A DNA stretch of 25,523 bases. Origin: Kipferlia bialata (lineage: Eukaryota; Fornicata). Of the stretch, positions 1 to 8,948 are shown piece by piece. Location: positions 1,588 through 27,110 of the forward strand of contig BDIP01000173.1 of NCBI GenBank assembly GCA_003568945.1. Direction: 5' to 3'. The position numbers were made by a program, and so were the translations under genes. Positions within the stretch are counted from its first letter, which is position 1. The number at the start of each line of letters is the position of its first letter. The notes beneath the pieces are model-generated. The model searched no databases, was not told where the DNA came from, and saw only the letters and a list, made by a program, of their open reading frames with translations.

Positions 1-155
1 TACAATATGTAAAGGTATATCCTATGGTGCAATGCCACACCAGGCACATTCACAATGGGGTGGGTGGCATGTATCTCTGTGCCAATGCATAGTTAAACCT
101 TATGAATACGAGGTACCAATTGTCTTTGTTCTACAATCTATTGTGCTTATCCTAG
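1..155. other. Unassigned left edge, probably intron of gene A
   Basis: No exon could be modelled with confidence. The stretch ends in ttatcctag (positions 147-155), a plausible acceptor for the first exon of gene A, so at least its right part is probably intron. Confidence 0.4.
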
Positions 156-2199
156 CTACACCTACAAGAACCCCATCGAGGGAGTGGCAGCAGTCATCGA
201 GGGGCCACTATCGGTACTAGCCACTCTGGAAGACACTGGCGCTAAGAGGAGATCTGCAGCGAGTGGCGGGGCTCTCTCCTACAACGTTGTGCGGAAGCTC
301 TCTGGTGTGACTGCCGTGTATCATGAGAGACTGACAGGGCAGACCATTAGGAGGGGATTCACCGAGAAGGCAATGGAAGTGGCAAAGGTTAGGGATGCAT
401 CACCATGTATACATGATGTCACGGTGTGTAGTTACCTCAACGATTGCTATCGAGTCTAAGGACAGTTTGGCTGAGTGCTTTATCACCCAGCTGCCCCCTC
501 TTGATGTAAATGAGTATATATTTCTATTGTGCTATGATACTCACAACCAGCGTATGACTGCTGCTGCCGATGCTGACGGTGTGTCTGATGTGTGGCACCA
601 CCTGGGTGTGCTGGACACAGACACAGAGCACGTGCAGTTGATGGAGGTACAGTTGTACATATATTGATGAAAGTGTGTATATGGAGCACTAGTAAGTTGC
701 GGTATCATGTACTGGTTGTGAGTGATACATAACCAGAGCATGTGCAGCGGATGGAGGTGCGGTGTTTACTATGTCTATATATATATGTATTGTTTGGGCA
801 GTCAGTAGAGACATATTCTAGTACATGTGCAGCGGATGGAGGTGTTTTGAAAACACCGTGTTTTCCCGTATTTCATACATTGAAAGCATATTATGTTGTT
901 GGGACATACAATTCTGACCTCAGGCCATGGCCTCTGTTGAGTCTGGTGTCTGTGCCGAGAGAGAGACCGAGGAGGGGGTGCCAACTGAGAGCAGGGCACA
1001 GTGGTACAACTACCTGGGTATGCAGCCATAGTGTATACAATTCAATTTATGGTGTACAACACACTATGGTTTCACGTATGTTATCTTATGTGGTTCCCGC
1101 AGCATAGAAGGCTCAACAGTAGCACTCCCACTTTATGTTATGATGATGGTTGCTGATCTATAGAATTGTGCTTTCTTCTTCTTTTCCCCTTATCATCCAG
1201 ACCGTGCTGGTTTCTATGTCGACTACATCTGCTGTCAGATGGTCAAGAGAGGGGTCAATGAGAACACAGTCCTGTCATGCCTGGGGACACCCAGGGTTAT
1301 AGAGGGGGAGGTATACTTTGAGTTGGTACTATCTAGCAAATCATCCCTAGTCCCTTACTCTTCATCCAGTACATGGTTATGTCGCTGATTGTCTCTTGAA
1401 GAGACTCTTCTCATCTCAGTAAACATAACCATGTTGTCCTCTTCTCTACTGCCTCTCATTCTCAGATCATGATGGGTCCCGTCTTCTACTATGGACCCAA
1501 GAGAGTGGCAGCATTCATGGAGAGGTGAGGTGACCTCAAAGATAGGACACAGTGATAGCACACATTTGTCTATATTCTCATTGCGAGTCTAGTAAAGCAC
1601 GATCAAGAGTGTGTTTGTATTATAGTTGTAGTGTATGTCTTGAATCTCATTGCCAGGCTTGCCAAGCACGTGGGGTCTACAGATGAGGATAGAGAGGCCA
1701 GGATGGTGGAGTGTCTGCCAAGGGATGGCCAGTTCGTCACAATGGAGGTGGGGGGCCACTATTTTTAGTGATATATAAACTACACTCCTTGAATATCTAT
1801 CTGTCTCCCTGTTAACCTTCAACATGACGTGTCAAGTGTCAAGTCATACTCTTTACACCGGACACCGGGCAGAATGAGACTCACATTTAGTATCTATTTA
1901 TACTGTTACACCTCTCACTCCCAGGAGTACATTGACAAGTTCCGTGACTATGCCCTGCTTCACACAAGGTACACACACACACACCCTCTCTCTCCTGTCC
2001 TCTTTGATTCTTTTCATTCACATATCTGTATATATATCTGTATATGACGAATACTAATACCAGGTCCTTCCTCAAGACTCTTGAGTCAAGAGTTTGTGTA
2101 TATATATTCCATGTTATGTACACTAATCCCAGGTCCTTCCTCAAGAGTGTTGAGTCAGCACACAAGAGGGGTATGGGAGTGCTAGCACACTTCCACTAA
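156..2199 (+). CDS. Gene A: uncharacterised multi-exon protein, 5' partial
   Basis: I do not recognise this protein. Nine exons keep matching phase: 156-387, 455-505, 551-646, 924-1017, 1201-1310, 1466-1524, 1657-1747, 1925-1968 and 2133-2199, ending in TAA. Donors are GT and acceptors are of the ctcccag/atcccag type. About 280 residues are visible. The first exon reads YTYKNPIEGVAAVIEG and continues with a basic, probably helical stretch (SYNVVRKLSGVTAVYHERLT). Exon 5 has two adjacent cysteines (DYICCQMVKRGVNENTV), exon 6 reads IMMGPVFYYGPKRVAAFMER, and the end is HKRGMGVLAHFH. No signal peptide or membrane segment is seen in the visible part. The upstream start lies outside what can be modelled. 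The gene converges on gene B with 145 bases between stop codons. Copies of the end of exon 3 and the start of exon 9 lie in adjacent introns and are not counted as exons. Exon structure is fairly secure; function is unknown. Confidence 0.7.
734..841 (+). repeat. Two donor-edge copies of gene A exon 3
   Basis: The end of exon 3 (about 628-646, gagcacgtgcagttgatggag followed by GT at 647) recurs at about 734-756 (agagcatgtgcagcggatgg, then aggt) and about 823-841 (tacatgtgcagcggatgg, then aggt). Both copies keep a GT donor. They share the central change (gcgg for gttg), so one copy probably derives from the other. They lie inside the intron between exons 3 and 4. Confidence 0.75.
2064..2090 (+). 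repeat. Acceptor-edge copy of gene A last exon
   Basis: Positions 2055-2090 read actaataccag followed by gtccttcctcaag and a diverged tail. They duplicate the acceptor and start of the last exon at 2133 (cactaatcccag, then gtccttcctcaag). Splicing into the 2133 copy reaches the TAA stop in the frame of the upstream exon. Confidence 0.75.
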
Positions 2200-2344
2200 A
2201 TTTACAGGTGGTTTCTATTCAATACTTACTCTGGAAAATTAAGTAACCGTCAAATGTAATAATGTTGTTGTCCAAAAATGGTGAATATAAGAGCAGTCAA
2301 TACTGCGTAACACTCTATCCAACGCCTCATGGATGGTCTAGACT
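2200..2344. other. Convergent intergenic spacer between genes A and B
   Basis: There are only 145 bases between the gene A stop (+) and the gene B stop (-). It must hold both transcript 3' ends. No RNA gene or strong open frame is visible, and I could not assign a polyadenylation signal on either strand. Confidence 0.5.
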
Positions 2345-5300
2345 CTAGATGTCTTGGGGAGTTGTGATGAGTCTCAGTAGCCTAATTGTCGCGGCTGTTG
2401 CCTCTCTCACACTTTGAATATCATCACACACGTCATAACAATCTTCTGTAGTCTTCCCGTCCCAGTCACGGACTCCCCAAAAGTGCAGTCTGCCGCACCC
2501 GTGATTCACATGCTGCATCGCTCTCTGGACTCGGGTGTGCACGTTAAGGTCCCGCAGTACTGTGGCGAGTCCAGCTGTGGTTAATGACCACATACATCAT
2601 TTACTTACGAAATGAACTCGGAAGAAGGACTCAAGTGACTAGTCAACTTATACAGTCAACACATAGGGTACACGTTTCAATATATCTGAGTGACTTACGT
2701 TGCAGGGCCATTGCGGTCAGTGTCCCAATGCCATCCTTCACCACATTCACGCAATCTCCGTGTGACTTAAGGGACTTGATGATACCTGTCACCACTGTCG
2801 GGTGACACAATTGGGGGACATATGCTGAATCTGAAATGAGCAGGCAAAAGTCATTGGTATACGTAAGAGAATACCATATTATTGTGTCCTAGTCACTAGT
2901 CAAGCTGTATTGCAAACAATCATTGATGATAGTGGATTCTTGTTAGGTTCTGTGGTGATAACCTCCGGATATGTGGGACACTAGTCTGCATAGTGTGAGT
3001 GCAGTCCCGAAAGGGATATGTCCAGATCTAGCTGGTATATCCAGCAGTGAGATTGCCAGTGGCATGTGGAACTGCTGGGTGGCACAGAAGGCTCTCACAT
3101 CGATGGTGTATGTGACACGACAGACAATCCGTGACACACTATCCTGGCGGGAGTTGAATGAGTTACTTGAACAAGTAGAAGAACGTTACCTTCTACAGAT
3201 ACACGGAGGGGTTCCATTATCAGTAGTAGATACACGGGTTCGTATCCACTTGATATTATCAAATGAAAGTGTCATGAAAACAAATGGGACATTGAATTCC
3301 ACGCACCGTGTGTGAGTAGAACATATCCGTAGTGGTCTCTAGCAGCTCCTCGGCAAATATAGTGTCCATCTCGAGGTAACCTGATAGGTAGGAAACTTGA
3401 TATGTGGGTCATCTACTATCTGTGTGTCATGATTCACTAAGCGAACTTCGCAATTCTTCAAAGTGTGAAGTATATACAAATACGTCGATTAGTTATCCAA
3501 CACTTCTGGTACCTGTGATCTGTGCCAAGATGTGCAGTATGTCAGTCGCCACCTTAGGACTGTCCGCCCGTCTCTTGAGGTGGTAAAGCAGGGGGATGTG
3601 TACACATGCCTTGGCATATAGGGAACACGTGACTGAACTGTACCCGTCGTCTGGTATTGGCATATAGATATATCATATTCGTCTGTATCTTAGCTATTCT
3701 CTTCACACACTGTCTGGCGCAATATTGTTTGTATCATAGTATAGTATATAATGTATACTAAAGTCTTTAGTAAAGATTCTTGAAATAGGAATACTTCAGA
3801 ACAATACCAATGATCTTAGGACTACTAATTGCAGCGTCACAACCCGTACCACGGTCGTATGTTGCCCTCAATATGTGGTCCAGTGTGCCTATGCACCTGT
3901 CGACGATCTCGGTGGTCCCTGGGTTGGTCACTAGAAGGCCAGCAATGACAGGAACGATGTCTGATGGTAGCGTCCGTGTATGAGAATGTGCGTAGGAATC
4001 TGAAAGTGTATGCGTCGGATTATGCAACCCGGTATCGCGAATTGGTATAATACTCAGTATGTGAACTCACCGTCGTAGTTTAGAAGCTCTGAGCAAGTCT
4101 GGTAGAAACCGTCTTCCTCACAACGAACTCCATACTCAATGAATCCCTCCAGGACACTGAGAGCGAGAACAACCACTCCAATTGGTAAGCCCCTGATCTT
4201 TGAGGGCTGGAGTAAGTACCAAGGAGTGTGTTGGTCCATTGATAGAGTCATATAATAAGTGGATACATATCATACCTGTAGAACACTGAGAACCACAGAG
4301 ACCGGTTCAATCACCGTCAGGTCCTCTATGATGTCGTGGTTACACTCTGAGTCTAAGGGTTAGTAATACTAACTCAGTGTAATATACTGGAGGGTCAGCT
4401 CTCGCCTGTGACCACATATTGGCTTCGGCGTTGATCAGTGATCCAGTCAAATCACCAGAGAAGTGTAAGTATACGTGCTATGAAATAGTAGCACAGTTGA
4501 ACACCCAAGTGACTCACTCTTGCACTCTGCATCCAGCTCTGCTAGGATAGCTTGCGCCTCCGCAGAGAGTGCACCCGAGGGCTAGAGTTGGACATAATGA
4601 TGCAAGTAGTTCAAATTGCATTTATGCAAGAGAGCTGATACACTCTTAGCACCGGGGGAATACATCGTGACTCTTGGGGCAATACGGAAAGGTATAGTGA
4701 GCTTAGTGGAAAATACCATTTACCTGAAGAGAGAGCTCTGACTGCAGGGAGAGGATAAGCGTCTCCAAACGGCTGACAGGACCATATCGCTCTCGGTTAG
4801 GGTCCTGGGTTGCCCCGACGGGGTAGCCGGTAGGAGTGTCACCATCCTCGTCGTCCCCTCTGGAGGAACCATGGTGCTATGGGTGATATTGTGTCATACA
4901 TATATACAGAGACTATTGAATACTATATATAAGTGTGGTAACAAAACTTACCAGACTTCCTGTAATAGTGAGGTAATATATATCTATGGTAGACGCCGTG
5001 TCGGTTACTTACACCCACCTGACTCAGTATTCTGGTGCACTGTGAGAACAGTATCTCCCTCCTGCAGATAGGGCAGTTCCGGTGTGTAGTGCTGTAGTTC
5101 TCTACCTCAGTCTCTAACCACTGCATCAGACATGGCTCGTGGAATGTGTGGTGGCAGGGTGTGACAGTATATGGGACGGGTTGGGCTGTGTTAGACGGAG
5201 TCAAGAGTTTATATTTTGAGGAGTTTAAGTACCTTGTCTGCAGATGGCACACTCTAAGTGCATTGTCACAGAGTGCAGGATATGTGGTGGGTAGAGACGG

Positions 5301-5571
5301 CATTGCATGACTGTCTCCTTCAATCCCCCACTGTAGTCGAGGGTTTCTACTCTGAGGGTCTCACTCTTAGAGTCTCTAACTGTTGTTGTGGTTCATCCTA
5401 CAAGAGATGGTTTCGCCAGTAAGCAAGCCCAACCTATATGTGCGTAACGAAATGATACATGTTAGTGAATTCTTGTGAATAGAGGCCAGTCACAAGAGTC
5501 TTGCTGGACATCAACCTTTCTTTGAAAGAAGTTCTTTCCCTCCAACAATAGACATAAACATCTGAAGGCAT
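2345..5571 (-). CDS. Gene B: RING-H2 finger plus armadillo-like repeat protein, probable E3 ubiquitin ligase
   Basis: Reading down the minus strand, exons are 5571-5459 (candidate first exon, ATG at 5571), 5375-5233, 5185-5019, 4876-4724, 4581-4518, 4352-4276, 4206-4071, 3999-3808, 3650-3513, 3380-3307, 3143-2963, 2830-2699 and 2574-2345 (TAG). All junction phases match, giving 599 residues. The RING is classical: C80-x2-C83 (ECAICRQ), C96-x-H98-x2-H101-x2-C104 (PCHHTFHEPCL) and C123-x2-C126 (CPICRREI). It is split by a short intron. An acidic linker follows (RGDDEDGDTPTG), then a long helical region with leucine/valine-rich pairs (VSVVLSVLQ, LPSDIVPVIAGLL, KVATDILHILAQI, CVNVVKDGIGTLTAMALQ) that resembles armadillo repeats. 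RING proteins of this form usually move ubiquitin from an E2 enzyme to a bound target, with the repeats as the docking surface. The first exon and start are uncertain; an in-frame ATG at 5308 is the alternative. RING is sure; the ARM assignment is by pattern only. Confidence 0.78.
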
Positions 5572-5766
5572 GATCTATATAATTGTAGTATTGACTGGGA
5601 ATCATCATTGCTTGTTCCTTGTAATATAATATGTATCTCTACTGACGTGGACATATAGCCGCCTGGTTCACGAGACCAAACAGATACATGTACAGACAGA
5701 GAGATAGTATACTACCATATAGAAAGAAATGACATGTGACAGGGTTCCCTCCCACTAGTCCTCCCC

Positions 5767-6886
5767 TTATACGTTCTCCTCCTCCTCGTCCTCCTCCTTC
5801 TCTTGGTTCCTCTTCCTGGAACTGGTAAGAGCGAGGGTCCCAAGGAGACCCGCCCCTAGGACTCCAAGTCCTATTTCTATCTTGGTACCCCCCTCCAGAG
5901 CAGTCCATGCTTGCAGTACTGCCTGTGGGAATGACATGCTCTGTCTCTCTCTCTCCCTCTCTATCATGGCTATGGCCTCTCTCTCTCTCTCCTGCTGCAG
6001 TCTTAGACCGGCCAGCCTCTCTTCTTCTCTCTCCCTATCTCTCGCCTCCCCCTCTCTCCGTAGCCTCTCTCTTTCGGCCTCCATCCTCGCCTTCCTCTCC
6101 CTCTCCCTCTCTCTCTCCTCCGCCTTGGCTTTGAGAAGCTGTCTCTCCTTCTCTTCCTGGGCCAGCTTGGTCTGCCTCTCTCTCTCTCTCTCAGCCTCCT
6201 CTCTATCACGCTCTTGGGTAGCCAGGAGAGCAGCTCTCTCCCTCTCCCTCTTCCGTTTTCTCTGTCTCCTCCTCTTCTCTCTCTTCTTCTCCTGTCTCTG
6301 TCTCTCTCTCTCCATCTCTGCAGTCTCACCAAAGAGGCATGATATCTCGGGGACAGTGTGGTTGTTGGTAAGGCCCTCTAGAAGAGCGGGAAGCAGGTCC
6401 ATTATGGCGTCTGGAACCGCCTCTCCATACTCCAGGTCCTCCCCGCCTCCAATTCTATCCAAATACAGACCCTCCTCTGCAGACTTGATGTTGTACTCAC
6501 ACCAGGCAAGCACCACACCCTTAACCATCTCTTCCAGAGAAGAGCAGTCAAGAGCAGCAGACACATCTTGGAAGATGCGCTCTCTCTCTACTATGCCAAT
6601 CTGTCTGTCCATGTTGGCTGGGTCTAGAGCGAAAACGGCGTCCCACAGAGCCCAGAGGCAGTTGTGGAGGAGGGTAGCAGGGTGAGCGGATATAGGGAGA
6701 GAGGGATACAGAGAGAGAGGAGAAGGACTCTGTGACTATATATACATGCATATTGTAATAATAGGATGGGGGAGTGGGGAGAGAGGGTATTGTGGGCCGC
6801 GTGAGAGAGATATACATCCCAGTACCTGTGTGGACAGGAGGCTGGTTGGGGTTGTTGGCGTGTGTGGCCTGGTTGAGTGCCCTCAT
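5767..6886 (-). CDS. Gene C: charged-helix, probable tail-anchored membrane protein
   Basis: Two exons: 6886-6826 (ATG at 6886; an acceptor-like ctgactgtccag lies just upstream) and 6623-5767 (TAA). They join in phase (MRALNQATH ... PPVHT / DPANMDRQIG) across a 202-base intron, giving 305 residues. Residues 1 to about 130 look globular (ALDCSSLEEMVKGVVLAWCE; AIMDLLPALLEGL). Residues about 131-245 are an almost uninterrupted E/R/K run (for example RERERERKARMEAERERLRR), likely a rigid single helix or coiled coil. Near the C terminus one hydrophobic segment (IGLGVLGAGLLGTLAL, residues about 269-289) is followed by a basic patch and an acidic tail (EEDEEEENV). That order suits a tail-anchored protein with its bulk in the cytosol. 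I recognise no family. The opposite strand has a long Ser/Leu-rich open frame that is only the mirror of this helix. The 5' end could extend: an ATG at 7000 lies upstream but does not join in frame by the sites I see. Confidence 0.65.
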
Positions 6887-6888
6887 GA

Positions 6889-6978
6889 CACCCTGGACAG
6901 TCAGTACCAATATAAATAATACTCCGACTACTTTCATCCAATAATACACATGAGTGATACCCTGGACAGTCAGTGTAG
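6889..6978 (-). repeat. Duplicated acceptor-like edge upstream of gene C exon
   Basis: The plus-strand string accctggacagtcagt occurs at 6889-6904 and again at 6959-6974, about 70 bases apart. On the minus strand each reads ctgactgtccag followed by GGT, with the CTGAC...AG acceptor form. The copy nearest the coding exon is at 6892. This is the minus-strand version of the acceptor-edge duplication seen in genes D and F. Confidence 0.65.
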
Positions 6979-7110
6979 TGATAGGACCCTCAAATATCAT
7001 GGTGAATGACAAGCATGGATGACACTGACAGTCACTATCAGTATCATTAATCAATACGATTATCAGTAATATCAATCAGTAGAATAACACCCATGAATAA
7101 CACATGTCAA

Positions 7111-7145
7111 GGGGGGGGGGGGGGGGGGGGAAAAAAAAACCCCCC
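7111..7145. repeat. Compound homopolymer run G20-A9-C6
   Basis: Twenty G, nine A and six C follow each other without interruption, then ggccccc. The C run could pair with the G run across the A loop. An assembly or sequencing artefact is equally possible. Confidence 0.8.
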
Positions 7146-7369
7146 GGCCCCCATTCCATCGGTCGGTATCATCTCAACAAGGTCATTGTCAGTTTGTTCA
7201 CATAGTCTCTCTATTCCCTGAAGGCTGCTATTAGCACAAGCATTATAGTATGCTCTCCCTCCCCCCCCCTCCCCCCTCCCCCTCTCCGTCTCACCCCTCA
7301 CGTCCTGGTTCTGCATAGTACTACAAGTATATATCTACTCCCAACTGTTGTGTTAAAGACAGACCCCAG

Positions 7370-7395
7370 GTCCATCCTGGGTCTGCCCAGTCTCC
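7370..7395 (+). repeat. Acceptor-edge copy of gene D exon at 7466
   Basis: gaccccag followed by gtccatcctgggtctgccca repeats the start of the exon at 7466 (gtccatcctggatctgccca) with few changes. It lies about 96 bases upstream, separated by a pyrimidine-rich stretch. Confidence 0.75.
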
Positions 7396-7465
7396 CATGC
7401 GCCCTCAATCCCTATCTGTACCCCCCCCCCTCCGCCCCGCCTTCCTCCCCCTGTCTAACCCTTAG

Positions 7466-8657
7466 GTCCATCCTGGATCTGCCCAGTCGTACATCCAGTC
7501 AGACACAGGGCACAGGGTACCAAGGACAGGTATATATCTATCCATCTATCTATCTATATATATATGAATTGGATAGTATGTATACACATTGATAGATGGA
7601 GTACATCCAGCCAGACACAGGGCACAGGGTACCAGGGGCAGGTGGGGATAATAGTCCTATACCTGCTATACTTATGCTTATATATATTATACTTATATAT
7701 ATTATATATATGTATGACACCCATGTCTCACCCCCAGGCTGCCCCTTCCCAGAGACAGCAGAGGCTGGAGGCCAGGAAGAGAAGACGTACGTCACTTGGT
7801 ATATATCTCACACAGGCTCTCCGTCCCTCTGTATGCATATAGTCATATATATATACTCTATATTTATATACCCCTTACTCCTAGGCCAGGAGGGCTATGG
7901 CCCCCTTCCCATGCCCTCTCTCTATATATATGTATATCTCTGTCTATATATATATTTGTATATATATACATATATACCCCTTACTCCTAGGCCAAGAGGA
8001 CTATGACCCCCTGCCCATGCCCTCTCTGCAGAGGCAGGCACCATATGTGGGGGCTAGGCCACTCAGGTATATTGTGTATGAGTGTGTGTGTGGGCAGAGA
8101 CATAAAGGGAGATGGAGAGATGGTAATATGCAGAGACCGTCCTCCAACCTTACTTGACGGAGTCCCATTGTGGAATAGGATATATATATGTGAATGTATG
8201 TCTTGTGCACCCACCTCACCCCAGGGCCTCCCACGCCCGTGCCCTTGTCAGACCAGACACCAAGGGGAAGGAGGTATGGACAGATATATGTGATATGCAT
8301 ATATGCCTATATACACAATAAGGGCAAGGAGGTGGCATAATGGATTTATGTGGACTCCACATTGTGGAGATAGTATTGATGAAGCTACGTAGTGTCTGTC
8401 AATTCCTATATACTCACCCCCAGCCCCTGCTCCCTGTCAAACAGGAGCCCGGCACCTCTGGCATCAGCACTGGAGTGACCGGTGCCATGACAGGTATATC
8501 ATGTGTAGTATATCATATATATACCTGATACTGATACCTGTTACTGATAGATGACACTGATAGATGGTACTGACGACAGGTGTAGTGGTGGATGCCAATG
8601 GGGCTAGGCACAGGGTGGTGCCTGAGTGGGAGGAGGCGCAGGTATAGACATATAGAT

Positions 8658-8689
<32 letters not shown>

Positions 8690-8909
8690 TATTATTTATA
8701 TATATAGAGAGAGAGAGTGGTGCCAGAGTGGGAGGAGGCACAGGTACAGTTATATATATAGATATATACACACACACACTTATATATATATATATAGAGA
8801 GAGAGAGAGATAGAGGTAGGCACAGGGTGGTGCCAGAGTGGGAGGAGGCACAGGTATAGAGAGATGTATATATATACATATGTATATATATATATATATA
8901 TATTACATG

Positions 8910-8948
<39 letters not shown>

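Larger units (their letters stand above)
6893..7465. promoter_or_regulatory. Divergent 5' region between genes C and D
   Basis: Gene C runs leftwards and gene D rightwards from this stretch, so it should hold both promoters and the first exon of gene D. A candidate first exon for gene D is 7015-7040 (MDDTDSHY, donor gtatca, phase 2, matching the exon at 7466). It is weak because it lies in the upstream zone of gene C. The region also contains the G/A/C homopolymer run at 7111-7145 and a C-rich tract near 7259-7300. No TATA-like box can be singled out. Confidence 0.4.

Noticed and set aside
2971-3315. Plus-strand open frame of 114 residues
   Set aside because: The minus strand here carries a phase-matched exon of gene B (3143-2963); the plus frame has no splice or protein support.
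4380-4517. Extra gene B exon reading GDLTGSLINAEANMWSQ
   Set aside because: The open frame looks protein-like, but no acceptor and donor pair gives phases matching its neighbours; joining 4518 directly to 4352 does.
4923-5303. Unspliced minus-strand frame of 126 residues containing the second half of the RING
   Set aside because: It reads through an intron and lacks the C-x2-C pair. Splicing at gtactt ... ctaacacag restores a complete RING in another frame upstream.
5434-5571. Separate small gene (45 residues starting at 5571)
   Set aside because: A donor at 5458 joins it in phase to the RING exon, so it is better treated as the candidate first exon of gene B.
5882-6685. Plus-strand open frame of 267 residues rich in Ser and Leu
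   Set aside because: It is the mirror of the E/R/K-rich gene C on the other strand, has no domain features, and owes its openness to the CT-repeat composition.
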